Origin: JACZUI01 sp965216725
GTDB lineage: Bacteria > Actinomycetota > Acidimicrobiia > Spongiisociales > ZC4RG35
DNA: 24,171 bases
Direction of reading: 5' to 3'
NCBI GenBank assembly: GCA_965216725.1
Contig: CBDCGI010000012.1
Span: 1-24,171, forward strand
Made by a program: the position numbers and the translations under genes. This document shows, piece after piece, positions 7,242 to 15,239 of this stretch (position 1 is its first letter; every line of letters begins with the position of its first letter). The notes beneath the pieces are model-generated. The model did not search any database and was not told the DNA's origin. It saw nothing but the letters and a program-made list of their open reading frames with translations.

Positions 7242-8840
7242 TCAGGCGAGAGCCACCAGGTCGAGGAGTTCCTCGTCGAAATAGCGGATCTCCCCCTCCG
7301 GCATCAGGACCGCCCGATCCGGTGCCAGCTGTGCCACGAAGTCGGTGTCGTGGCTGACCAGGATGATGGTCCCCTCGTAGATGGTCAGAGCGTCCAGGAG
7401 CGACTCTTTGGCCTGGGGATCGAGGTTGTTGGTCGGCTCGTCCAACAGGAGCACGTTTGGCCGTTCCGCCACCAACATCGCCAATGCGAGCTTCGTCTTC
7501 TCGCCTCCGGAAAGCGTTGCCGCGTCCTGATCGACCTTGTCAGCCAGCAGGAACAAGCCGAGAAGAGATCTCAGCGTTTGCTCGGGAAGGTCGGCGACAT
7601 CCTGCATGTGCCCGATCACACTCTTCCCCGGTGTGATCTGCTCGTGCTCCTGGGCGTAGTAGCCCAGTGTCGCCTCGTGCCCCGACGACACCTCCCCGAG
7701 ATCGGCCGACTCCACTCCGGCGAGAATCCGCAACAGAGTCGTTTTACCGGCGCCGTTGAGGCCGATGAGAAGCATCCGCTCCCCCCGCTCAACAGCGAAG
7801 TCGATGTCGACGAACACGAGGTTGTCGCCGAAAGCCTTGGCAAGGCCAAGGGCCGACAGCGGCACTCGACCCGACCGCTCCGGCTGTGGGAAATTGAGCT
7901 TGACCCGGCGACCGTCCTTCTGGACCTGTACCAGGTCGCGTTTCATCCTCTCCACTCGGGTCTCCATGGCCCGGGCCACCTTCGCCATCTTCTCGGTCGT
8001 CCCCTTGAACCGGCGGATATTCTCCTCCAAGCGGGCGATGTGAGCGTCTTGATGCCTGCGCTCGCGCTCCTTGCGCTCCCGCCTGGCAACCCGCTCCAGG
8101 AGATAATTGGAGTAGTTCCCCCGGTACGCCTCGATTTCGCCGTGCTCGAGAGCCAGAATCGACGTGATCGCCTCGTCGAGCAACGGCAGATCGTGGGACA
8201 CGACCAGCATCCCTCCTCGATAGGTACTCAGGTAATCGATCAACCAGGCTTTGGCGTCGAGGTCGAGATGGTTCGTCGGCTCATCCAATACGATGACGTC
8301 GGTCTCGGCAAAGAGAATGCGGGCGAGCTCGACCCGGCGTCGCTGACCTCCCGACATGGTCTTCACCGGTTGCTCTAGCTCGCTGTTGCCGATCCCCAGT
8401 GCGGCCGCAATTCGCTTGGCTTCCGCCTCGGCGACTGTTCCCCCTTTCGACTCGAACTCGTCGTGAAGTCGGCTGAAATGGGCAATTCCCCGATCCAGCG
8501 TCTCCCCATCCATGTCTTCGAGACGCTCCCGAGCCTGCTCGATCTGCCGTTGCATGGCGCCTATCTCCCGAGCCATGAGGATGCGTTCGAGTGCTGTCGC
8601 TTGGGGATGCTCCAGTTGGGGAAGAGCCGCCTCCTGCGAGAAATAGCCAACGCTCCCTGACCGCAAAACGGTCCCCGATGCCGGCGAGAGTTGACCAATC
8701 AGTGTCCTCATCAGGGTGGTCTTCCCGGCGCCGTTGCGGCCCACGAGACCGATCCGATCGCCGGACTGCACGCTGAAAGAGACCCCGGTAATGAGAGTCC
8801 GGGGCCCGACGTCGATTTGCAAGTCGCGAGCAATCAACAT
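7242..8840 (-). CDS. ABC-F family ATPase (ribosome-associated, two ATP-binding domains)
   Basis: The 532-residue soluble protein has two nucleotide-binding domains and no membrane segment. Domain 1: Walker A GRNGAGKTT (34-42), signature MSGGQ (162-166), Walker B VIVLDEPTN (182-190), switch His in VVSHD. Domain 2: GLNGAGKTT (360-368), LSGGE (443-447), VLLLDEPTN (463-471), VSHD. Between them, residues about 241-325 form a charged, helical linker (RRERKERERRHQ and so on). This is the P-site tRNA interaction motif region of ABC-F proteins, which act on stalled or starting ribosomes. It has all catalytic Glu residues. Subfamily is not certain: EttA, Uup and resistance types share this plan. It is a single gene, 114 bases upstream of paaA. 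Confidence 0.93.
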   Translation of the reverse strand: MLIARDLQIDVGPRTLITGVSFSVQSGDRIGLVGRNGAGKTTLMRTLIGQLSPASGTVLRSGSVGYFSQEAALPQLEHPQATALERILMAREIGAMQRQIEQARERLEDMDGETLDRGIAHFSRLHDEFESKGGTVAEAEAKRIAAALGIGNSELEQPVKTMSGGQRRRVELARILFAETDVIVLDEPTNHLDLDAKAWLIDYLSTYRGGMLVVSHDLPLLDEAITSILALEHGEIEAYRGNYSNYLLERVARRERKERERRHQDAHIARLEENIRRFKGTTEKMAKVARAMETRVERMKRDLVQVQKDGRRVKLNFPQPERSGRVPLSALGLAKAFGDNLVFVDIDFAVERGERMLLIGLNGAGKTTLLRILAGVESADLGEVSSGHEATLGYYAQEHEQITPGKSVIGHMQDVADLPEQTLRSLLGLFLLADKVDQDAATLSGGEKTKLALAMLVAERPNVLLLDEPTNNLDPQAKESLLDALTIYEGTIILVSHDTDFVAQLAPDRAVLMPEGEIRYFDEELLDLVALA

Positions 8841-9086
8841 GACGCGTAGAGGTTAAGGAAGAGGTCGATAACAAGCCGAGGATTTACACCAGCCACCCGG
8901 GCGGACCGGGATATCACCACATTGCCACGTCCTGTTAACCGTCCCTTCATCTCGACTGGTTAAAAAGCGGATGTCGGCTGATCCAGCTGATCTAGCCGCA
9001 GATACAACCTGATCCTCCTCCCAAGGGCACTCGGGGTGGCCGCCAGGCTGCCCCGAGTCTGCGTCTCGGCGATTAGCTTGCCGTCG
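8841..9086. other. divergent intergenic region between the ABC-F and SRPBCC genes
   Basis: About 246 bases that must carry promoters for both diverging genes; I found no convincing -35/-10 pair on either strand. Visible structure: an inverted pair TTAACC (8935-8940) and GGTTAA (8958-8963), 17 bases apart, and an 11-bp hairpin at 9030-9057 described separately. An open frame on the minus strand here has no recognisable protein character. Confidence 0.45.
9030..9057 (+). promoter_or_regulatory. 11-bp hairpin upstream of the SRPBCC gene
   Basis: CTCGGGGTGGC (9030-9040) pairs with GCTGCCCCGAG (9047-9057), including two G-U wobbles, around a six-base loop. It ends 29 bases before the ATG at 9087. 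No T run follows, so it is unlikely to be a simple terminator. It could be a leader structure if transcription starts upstream. Confidence 0.4.
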
Positions 9087-9527
9087 ATGCCAAGTGAGAG
9101 CTTCGCCGCAGCCGTTCCGGTCAACCGGGATCGAGAGTCGGTGTGGGCGGCCCTGCAAGTCCCCGAGACGTGGGAAGGGGTGCCGGGGGTGGGTGAAGTC
9201 ACCAGCCCCACATACGACGAAAGCGGCAACCTCGCCGGGTTCGACTTCTCGACCAGGATCGGTGGTAGGCCCTATCGCGGCAGGGCAATCCGTGCCGAGC
9301 GCATCGAGGGTCAACGCATTTCGTGGAAGATCAAATCCTCGGAGCTTGCTGGCCAGGTTTCGGTAGACCTGGCCGACAGCGGATCGTCCACTGACCTGGA
9401 AATTGCCCTCGAAGTCGAAAGCGCCGGCTTTCTTGCATCGATGTTCTTCCCGGTGATCGTCGGAACGATTGGCGAGGGATTCAGCGAGACCGCCGCCGAG
9501 TTCGCCCGAGGACTCGAATCGGCTTGA
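9087..9527 (+). CDS. SRPBCC / polyketide-cyclase-like START-fold protein
   Basis: The 146-residue product begins MPSESFAAAVPVNRDRESVWAAL and continues WEGVPGVGEVTSPTYDESG, then GRAIRAERIEGQRISWKIKSS. This is the beta-alpha-beta grip layout of the SRPBCC superfamily (Polyketide_cyc2/CoxG-like), which binds hydrophobic ligands. A final amphipathic helix, GEGFSETAAEFARGLESA, fits the fold. ATG 9087 is chosen because homology-like sequence begins there. A GTG at 9036 would add 17 residues but would put the hairpin at 9030-9057 inside the gene. It is the only + strand gene between ABC-F and atp, and it ends eight bases from the atpC stop, converging. Ligand and role unknown. Confidence 0.82.
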   Translation: MPSESFAAAVPVNRDRESVWAALQVPETWEGVPGVGEVTSPTYDESGNLAGFDFSTRIGGRPYRGRAIRAERIEGQRISWKIKSSELAGQVSVDLADSGSSTDLEIALEVESAGFLASMFFPVIVGTIGEGFSETAAEFARGLESA

Positions 9528-9535
9528 CCCCGTTC

Positions 9536-9862
9536 TCAGATCGAGTCTTCGGCCTCCGCCAGCCGCTCCGCAACCTCTTTGGCCTCCTGATGACCTCCCT
9601 CGGCCACCTGGGCGCGGTCGGTGATCAGGGTCACCTGGTTGTTCAGGACCTGGATGAACCCTCCGTGAACGCCGATGGTGGTCCGCTCCCCCGACTCGGC
9701 CTCGACCGTCACCGGGCCCGTGACCAACGCGCCCATCAGCGGCTCGTGATCCGCCATGATCCCCAGCTCGCCTTCAGGCGTCTTGGCAATCACGATGGTT
9801 GCGGAACCGCTCCACACGGTCGCTTCGGGCGACACCACATCCACCTGGAAGGCCTTGGCCAT
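9536..9862 (-). CDS. atpC: F1Fo ATP synthase epsilon subunit (short form)
   Basis: Epsilon couples F1 rotation to the c-ring and, in many bacteria, inhibits ATP hydrolysis through its C-terminal helices. The 108 residues cover the beta-sandwich: FQVDVVSPEATVWSGSA, then GELGIMADHEPLMGAL and VHGGFIQVLNNQVTLITDRA. Only one C-terminal helix follows (about 90-107). E. coli epsilon is about 139 residues with two helices, so the inhibitory hairpin is probably incomplete. ATG 9862 shares one base with the atpD stop (TGATG). Last gene of the operon; the stop faces that of the SRPBCC gene across eight bases. Confidence 0.95.
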   Translation of the reverse strand: MAKAFQVDVVSPEATVWSGSATIVIAKTPEGELGIMADHEPLMGALVTGPVTVEAESGERTTIGVHGGFIQVLNNQVTLITDRAQVAEGGHQEAKEVAERLAEAEDSI

Positions 9863-11292
9863 CAGGCGGCGGCACCTTCCTTGGCCAGGTCGGCAGCCTT
9901 CTTCTCGACGTCCTCGCGTCCGCCGACCATGTAGAACGCCTGCTCGGGATACTGGTCCATCTCGCCGTCGATCACCGCGCGGAACGACTGAATCGTCTCC
10001 TCCAATGGTGTGTAAATTCCCGCCTGCCCGGTGAACTGCTCGGCCACGAACATAGGTTGGGCGAGGAAGCGCTGGATTCGGCGGGCCCGTCCCACCACGA
10101 GCTTGTCCTCTTCAGACAGCTCATCGATTCCGAGGATGGCAATGATGTCCTGCAGGTCCTTGTACCGCTGCAGGATTCGCTGCACCTCCGTGGCGACGAA
10201 GTAGTGGTCCTCACCGACGATCTGAGGGTCGAGTGCCCGGCTGGTGGAGTCGAGCGGATCTACGGCGGGGTAGATGCCCAGTGCCGTCAGTGGCCTCGAG
10301 AGCACAGTGGTGGCGTCCAGGTGGGCGAACGCCGTATGCGGCGCGGGGTCGGTGATGTCGTCTGCTGGCACGTAGATGGCCTGAAGTGACGTGATCGAAC
10401 GACCCTTCAACGACGTGATGCGCTCCTGGAGAAAGCCCATCTCGTCGGCGAGGGTTGGCTGATAGCCGACCTCGGAAGGCATGCGTCCCAGCAGAGTCGA
10501 AACCTCGGATCCCGCCTGAGTGAACCTGAAGATGTTGTCAACGAAAAGCAGGACGTCCTGATTCTGCTCATCACGGAAATACTCAGCCATGGTCAAAGCT
10601 GAAAGCGCCACGCGTAGACGGACGCCGGGCGGCTCGTCCATCTGTCCGAAAACGAGAGCCGCTTTGTCGATAACGCCAGACTCCTGCATTTCCAGATAGA
10701 GGTCATTCCCCTCCCGGGTGCGCTCGCCGACGCCGGCGAACACGGAAACACCACCGTGCTGGGTGGCCACCCGGTTGATCATCTCCTGGATGAGGACGGT
10801 CTTGCCTACGCCGGCACCGCCGAACAAACCGATCTTGCCACCCTGGAGATAGGGGCAGATCAGGTCGAGGACCTTGATCCCGGTCTCAAAGATGGTTTTC
10901 TGCGGTTCGACGTCCTCAAAGGCTGGAGGCGTACGATGAATCGGCCATCGGGGGTCGGAGAAGTCTCCATCGGGAGCGTCCAGAGAATCTCCCCATACAT
11001 TGAAGATATGGCCCAACGTCTGGTCGCCCACCGGAACGGTGATCGGCGCGCCCGTGTCGCGAACCGTGGCTCCTCGGGTAAGGCCGTCAGTGGGGGCAAG
11101 GGCTACTGCCCGCACCTTGCTTCCACCGAGGTGCTGAGCAACCTCGGCGATGACGGTGCGCTCCTCCCCACCCAAGGTGAACGAAACCTCAACGGCGTTG
11201 AGGATCTCGGGCATCGAGTCCGGTGGGAACTCCACGTCGACCACTGGACCCGCCACCTTCACGATGCGGCCCGCGCTGCTTGTTTCAGTCAT
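9862..11292 (-). CDS. atpD: F1Fo ATP synthase catalytic beta subunit
   Basis: Catalytic subunit of F1. The 476-residue protein has Walker A GGAGVGKT (158-165), GERTREGNDLY with the catalytic Glu (about 190), LLFVDNIFRFTQAGSEVSTLLGR, and DELSEEDK for contact with gamma. ATG 11292 is chosen because GGAG lies just upstream and the sequence MTETSSAGRIVKVAGPVVDVEFP is the normal N terminus. An open frame extends 35 codons further, but it has no beta-like sequence. A 76-base gap separates it from atpG, the longest between F1 genes here, and the stop couples to atpC. Confidence 0.98.
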   Translation of the reverse strand: MTETSSAGRIVKVAGPVVDVEFPPDSMPEILNAVEVSFTLGGEERTVIAEVAQHLGGSKVRAVALAPTDGLTRGATVRDTGAPITVPVGDQTLGHIFNVWGDSLDAPDGDFSDPRWPIHRTPPAFEDVEPQKTIFETGIKVLDLICPYLQGGKIGLFGGAGVGKTVLIQEMINRVATQHGGVSVFAGVGERTREGNDLYLEMQESGVIDKAALVFGQMDEPPGVRLRVALSALTMAEYFRDEQNQDVLLFVDNIFRFTQAGSEVSTLLGRMPSEVGYQPTLADEMGFLQERITSLKGRSITSLQAIYVPADDITDPAPHTAFAHLDATTVLSRPLTALGIYPAVDPLDSTSRALDPQIVGEDHYFVATEVQRILQRYKDLQDIIAILGIDELSEEDKLVVGRARRIQRFLAQPMFVAEQFTGQAGIYTPLEETIQSFRAVIDGEMDQYPEQAFYMVGGREDVEKKAADLAKEGAAA

Positions 11293-11368
11293 CTGCGTTC
11301 TCCGATACTTGCCGTTTTTACAAATCCTGCAATTGCCCAGGCGAACCCATGAGCAAACAAAGACTTCG

Positions 11369-12250
11369 TCATCCCTCCGCCAATGCTTCTGCCCCACCCA
11401 CGATCTCGGTTATGGCCGTCGTTATCTCCGCCTGACGGGCACGGTTGGCCTGAACGGTGAGCACACGAATCAACTCCTCAGCGTTGTCGGTAGCCGCCTT
11501 CATGGCCCGGCGCCGGGCGCTGTGCTCCGAGGCCGACGCCTCGAGCAACATGTTGAAGATGGTTGCCTCCACATAGCGAGGCAACAACCGGTTCAGGATC
11601 TCGTCCGGCGACGGCTCGAACTCGTAGGAGACTCGACGAGACGCCTCCTCTTCGGTCATTTCAGGTGGAGTGATGGGTAGCAGCTCCAGACCGAGCGGGG
11701 TTTGTGTGAGCGCAGATTCGAATCGGGTGAAAACCGTTTCAATGGCGTCTACATGCCCGTCCACATAGGCGACCATGACAGCGTTGGCAATGGCCCGGGC
11801 ATCGCCGTAACCGGGTGTGTCGGTGACACCGAGATAGGCCTGCTCGATCCGATAACCGCGATAACGAAAATAGGTCTGCGCCTTTTTGCCTACCACGAAC
11901 AACGACACGTCTTTTCCGTCGCGATCCAGGTCATTGATCCGATTCTCGGCCAGACGGATGACATTCGACGCGTAGGCGCCGGCCAGGCCCCGGTCGGATG
12001 CCACAACCAGCATCCCCACACGTCTCACGTCGCGCCGCTCGAGCAAGCTGTGTGAAGAGCCGGCACCGGCAGCACCGACGTTTTCGATGACCTCGATCAG
12101 CTTCTCGGTGTAAGGCTTGGAGCCGACGACCCTGGCCTGGGCCTTGGGGATGCGGCTGGCAGCGATCAGTTCCATGGCGCGGGTGATCTTCTTGGTCGCC
12201 TCGACGCTCCGGATCCGGCGTCGGGTGTCGCGAAGCTCCGCGCTCGCCAT
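11369..12250 (-). CDS. atpG: F1Fo ATP synthase gamma subunit
   Basis: Central rotor shaft. The 293-residue protein starts RDTRRRIRSVEATKKITRAMELIAASR and ends MLLEASASEHSARRRAMKAATDNAEEL with RARQAEITTAITEIVGGAEAL. These are the two long coiled-coil helices that enter the alpha3beta3 core. VVASDRGLAGAYASNVIR in the middle is the conserved globular-domain motif. Only three bases separate it from atpA. There is a ~10-residue acidic insertion around PPEMTEEEASRRVSYEFEPS, as is usual in bacteria. Nothing missing. Confidence 0.97.
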   Translation of the reverse strand: MASAELRDTRRRIRSVEATKKITRAMELIAASRIPKAQARVVGSKPYTEKLIEVIENVGAAGAGSSHSLLERRDVRRVGMLVVASDRGLAGAYASNVIRLAENRINDLDRDGKDVSLFVVGKKAQTYFRYRGYRIEQAYLGVTDTPGYGDARAIANAVMVAYVDGHVDAIETVFTRFESALTQTPLGLELLPITPPEMTEEEASRRVSYEFEPSPDEILNRLLPRYVEATIFNMLLEASASEHSARRRAMKAATDNAEELIRVLTVQANRARQAEITTAITEIVGGAEALAEG

Positions 12251-12253
12251 CGC

Positions 12254-13792
12254 CTACTCGGTCTCCGACCTCTCGAACGTCTCTTTGAAGGCGCCGATCA
12301 GATCCGACAACTCGTCACCTTCAGGAAGCTTCCCCGAGTCTTTGATCTGATTGAGAACGCCTTCATGACGTGACCGGGCGTAAGCCCTCAACCCGCCCTC
12401 GAATCGGCGGATCTCCCCTACCGAGATGTCGTCGGTATGGCCTTCGGTGACCGCGTATATCGCCAACACCTGCTCCTCAACCGGAACCGGTTGAAACTGG
12501 GGCTGTTTGAGGATTTCGACCACCCTCCGACCCCGCTCGAGCTGGGCAAGGGACACTGCGTCCAACTCGGAGCCGAACTCGGCAAAGGCGGCCAATTCAC
12601 GGAACTGAGCCAGGTTCAACCGAAGCGGACCGGCAATCTTCTTCATGGCGCTGATCTGGGCGTTGCCTCCGACACGAGACACAGATGTCCCTGCGTTGAG
12701 TGCCGGGCGCACTCCTTGGAAGAACAAATCCGTCTCCAGGAAACACTGGCCGTCGGTGATGGAAATGACGTTGGTCGGAATGTACGCCGAGATGTCGTTG
12801 GCCTTGGTCTCGATCACAGGGAGACCGGTCAGCGAGCCCGCCCCCAGCTCATCTGAGAGCTTCGCGCATCTTTCCAGTAGACGACTGTGCAAGTAGAAGA
12901 CGTCACCGGGGTAGGCCTCTCGGCCCGGCGGGCGACGTAGCAGTAGAGAGATCTCGCGATAGGCGACGGCTTGCTTCGACAGGTCGTCGAACATCACCAG
13001 AGCATGCTCTCCCTTGTACATCCAGTACTGGCCAATGGCCGAGCCGGCGTAAGGGGCATACATCTGGAGTGCCGGGGCGGCCGAAGCCGGGGCATTGACC
13101 ACCACGGTGTACTCCATGGCGCCCGCTTCTTCCAAGGCAGACACCACCTCGGCAACGGTGGAGTTCTTCTGTCCAATGGCCACATAGATGCACTTGACCT
13201 GCTTGTCGGTGCCCCAGTTGACCTTCTGGTTGATGATCGTGTCGACGAGAAGTGCTGTCTTCCCGGTCTGGCGGTCTCCGATGATCAGCTGTCTCTGCCC
13301 ACGCCCGATGGGTGTCAGGGCGTCGATCGCCTTGAGACCAGTCTGCAGGGGCTCGGAAACCGGCTGCCTTTCGACAACAGACGGCGCCTGGGTCTCGAGA
13401 AGGCGACGCTCGGTCGCCTCGATCGGGCCCTTGCCGTCAACTGGATTCCCAAGTGGATCGACGACTCTGCCGAGGAGGGCATCACCGACTGGGACAGAAA
13501 GGACGTTGCCGGTCTGTTTGACCGGGTCACCTTCTTCGATGTGGCTGCCTTCACCGAGCAGCACGACCCCCAGGTCAGCCTCATCGATGTTGAGAGTCAC
13601 TCCGATGAGGCCACCGGGAAACTCCAGGAGCTCCGAGGCCATCACATTGGGCAGCCCTTGAACGCGGGCCACTCCGTCGGCAATTGCGGTTACATATCCG
13701 ACGGTCTCCTTGCCCACCTCGGGTGCCCAGTCGTGGAGCTGGGCCCGAAGGGTCTCGGTGATCTGGTCGGCAGTGATAGTCAGATCAGACAT
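12254..13792 (-). CDS. atpA: F1Fo ATP synthase alpha subunit
   Basis: Non-catalytic nucleotide-binding subunit of F1. 512 residues, the family's usual length, with Walker A GDRQTGKT (172-179), LPVIETKANDISAYIPTNVISITDGQ, and LNAGTSVSRVGGNAQ carrying the arginine finger region. The N terminus (TADQITETLRAQLHDW) is the delta-contact segment. ATG at 13792 follows a 23-base gap from atpH containing an AAGGAG-like ribosome site. Nothing unusual. Confidence 0.98.
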   Translation of the reverse strand: MSDLTITADQITETLRAQLHDWAPEVGKETVGYVTAIADGVARVQGLPNVMASELLEFPGGLIGVTLNIDEADLGVVLLGEGSHIEEGDPVKQTGNVLSVPVGDALLGRVVDPLGNPVDGKGPIEATERRLLETQAPSVVERQPVSEPLQTGLKAIDALTPIGRGQRQLIIGDRQTGKTALLVDTIINQKVNWGTDKQVKCIYVAIGQKNSTVAEVVSALEEAGAMEYTVVVNAPASAAPALQMYAPYAGSAIGQYWMYKGEHALVMFDDLSKQAVAYREISLLLRRPPGREAYPGDVFYLHSRLLERCAKLSDELGAGSLTGLPVIETKANDISAYIPTNVISITDGQCFLETDLFFQGVRPALNAGTSVSRVGGNAQISAMKKIAGPLRLNLAQFRELAAFAEFGSELDAVSLAQLERGRRVVEILKQPQFQPVPVEEQVLAIYAVTEGHTDDISVGEIRRFEGGLRAYARSRHEGVLNQIKDSGKLPEGDELSDLIGAFKETFERSETE

Positions 13793-13815
13793 TTATCTCC
13801 TTGGAGTCTTCATTG

Positions 13816-14358
13816 TCAGTTGGCCCCCGAGCTCGAGACCGCCTGCCGGAGTGAGGCCATGCGCCTTGCCAACGAACCGTCGATAACGGTGTCGCCGACC
13901 CTGGCCACGATCCCACCGACAACCGATGGATCAACCACCACCTTGATCTCCACCTCTTTTCCGGTCGCCCTACCCAGGGCGGCGGCAAGCCTCTCAGCCG
14001 TCTCCTGATCGATAGGAACAGCGGAGCGGACCTCGGCGATGGCGCGGTCCCTGGAAGCGGCAGCCCTGGACGCCAGGGCCCGGGCGACAGCGGGCAGTTC
14101 GGAAGCATGACCCTGATTCACCAAGAGTTGAACCAGGCCCACAGTGAGGGAAGAAGCCCGTCCGCCCAAGAGGTCGTCGACTATCGCAGTTTTCTTGTCC
14201 ATCGGAAGCTGAGGGTCGGTCAGAGCCGAGCGGAGCTCACCTGATCCGTCCAGCGCTTCGCCGATCGCGTAAAGCTCGGATTCGACCCGCTCGGCTTCGC
14301 CCTCGGCATGTGCCAGGGCGAGAAAGCCGTCCGCGTAACCGACGATTCGCTCGTCCAC
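13816..14358 (-). CDS. atpH: F1Fo ATP synthase delta subunit
   Basis: Stator subunit joining b to the top of F1. The 180-residue protein begins VGYADGFLALAHAEGEAERVESELYAIGEAL (N-terminal six-helix bundle) and ends VVDPSVVGGIVARVGDTVIDGSLARRMASLRQ, the conserved C-terminal motif. GTG start at 14358 abuts the atpF TAG with no gap. In mycobacteria delta is fused to a second b subunit and is far longer; here it is the simple, separate form. Confidence 0.95.
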   Translation of the reverse strand: MDERIVGYADGFLALAHAEGEAERVESELYAIGEALDGSGELRSALTDPQLPMDKKTAIVDDLLGGRASSLTVGLVQLLVNQGHASELPAVARALASRAAASRDRAIAEVRSAVPIDQETAERLAAALGRATGKEVEIKVVVDPSVVGGIVARVGDTVIDGSLARRMASLRQAVSSSGAN

Positions 14359-14913
14359 CTACATCGTCTCCAAATCGGCGAGGTAGCGGTCGATGAGGTT
14401 CTTGTGGGCATCGGCGTCGAGGCTCTCGCCAACGATCTTGCCTGCAAGGTCTACGGATAGCTCGCCGACCTGGGAACGGGCGTCGGCCAAGGCACGAGCC
14501 TTTTCCGCCCCCGCCTCCTCACGCGCTTTGGCCAGAAGCTGAGCGGCGTCGGCTTCGGCCCGGGCAATGATGTCGGCTCGCATCTGCTCGGCATCTCCCC
14601 GCGCCTCCTCGATGACCTTGTTCCCGTCGGCCTTGGCCGCTGCAAGCTGAGCCTTGTAATCGGCTAGCAAGCTCTCGGCTTCTGTCTTCGCCCTCTCCGC
14701 TTCGGCGATCTGTCCGGCGATGGCAGCCTGACGCTGCTCGAGAAGCCGGTTTATCGCCGGAACCGCATATCGCCACACGAAGAAGAACACGATGGCAAAA
14801 GCGATGATGCCTGCGATGAGCTCGTTGATCTCGGGGATGAGAAGCTCGGCGCCACCACTGCTCTCTTCGCCTTCCTCGGCGGCAATGAGAAGGATCTGGG
14901 CAAACGTGGCCAT
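14359..14913 (-). CDS. atpF: F1Fo ATP synthase b subunit
   Basis: Peripheral stalk. The 184-residue protein has one membrane helix (about 31-50, LIAGIIAFAIVFFFVWRYAV). A long charged coiled coil follows, from NRLLEQRQAAIAGQIAEAER to the end, rich in Ala, Glu, Lys and Arg. A short acidic periplasmic N terminus (EEGEESSGG) precedes the helix, as in actinobacterial b subunits. The ATG shares one base with the atpE stop (TGATG). A single b gene implies a homodimeric stalk. Confidence 0.96.
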   Translation of the reverse strand: MATFAQILLIAAEEGEESSGGAELLIPEINELIAGIIAFAIVFFFVWRYAVPAINRLLEQRQAAIAGQIAEAERAKTEAESLLADYKAQLAAAKADGNKVIEEARGDAEQMRADIIARAEADAAQLLAKAREEAGAEKARALADARSQVGELSVDLAGKIVGESLDADAHKNLIDRYLADLETM

Positions 14914-15182
14914 CAGCCCAAGAAGAACAACACGAAGCCGATCAGGGCGAGGGCCTCGGTGAACGCGATACCCAGGAACATCGTCGTTCTGAGCATGCCC
15001 GCGACTTCAGGCTGACGTGCCATCGCCTGGACCGTGTTTCCGGCAACGATGCCGACACCGATACCGGGGCCGATCGCGGCGAGGCCGTATCCGATCACGT
15101 TGAGGCTGCCGGTGATGCCCTCCTCGGCAGCCTGGGCGAGGACCGTGGCCGCGGCCTCAACCACGGCGAGTACTGAGTCCAT
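14913..15182 (-). CDS. atpE: F1Fo ATP synthase c subunit (rotor ring)
   Basis: Membrane rotor subunit. The 89-residue protein has two hydrophobic helices joined by the ARQPE loop (about 55-59), the GPGIGVG glycine repeat in helix 1 (G38, G40, G42, G44) for tight packing, and the ion-carrying Glu76 in FTEALALIG of helix 2. The sodium-type Ser after Glu is replaced by Ala, so proton coupling is expected. An N-terminal extension of about 25 residues precedes helix 1. Translation should be strong: a purine-rich GGAAAGGAAG site lies upstream, after a hairpin (15203-15223). Confidence 0.96.
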   Translation of the reverse strand: MDSVLAVVEAAATVLAQAAEEGITGSLNVIGYGLAAIGPGIGVGIVAGNTVQAMARQPEVAGMLRTTMFLGIAFTEALALIGFVLFFLG

Positions 15183-15202
15183 CCTGCTTCCTTTCCTTTC
15201 CC

Positions 15203-15223
15203 TCTCGTGGGTTTCCTACGAGA
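15203..15223 (-). promoter_or_regulatory. hairpin in the atpB-atpE gap, candidate translation enhancer
   Basis: TCTCGT (15203-15208) and ACGAGA (15218-15223) form a 6-bp stem with a nine-base loop. It sits in the 57-base gap between atpB and atpE, directly before the purine-rich ribosome site of atpE. The c subunit is needed at about ten copies per enzyme, and the atpE leader of E. coli is known to raise translation. A similar role here is inferred. Confidence 0.4.
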
Positions 15224-15239
15224 AATCTCATTTCGTCTC

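Noticed and set aside
7350..8378. 342-codon plus-strand open frame
   Set aside because: Antisense to the ABC-F gene; no domain or ribosome site of its own.
8853..9314. Minus-strand frame across the gap before ABC-F
   Set aside because: Composition unlike a protein, no motif, and it overlaps the SRPBCC gene on the other strand.
12971..14008. 345-codon plus-strand open frame opposite atpA and atpH
   Set aside because: Antisense shadow of conserved ATP synthase genes.
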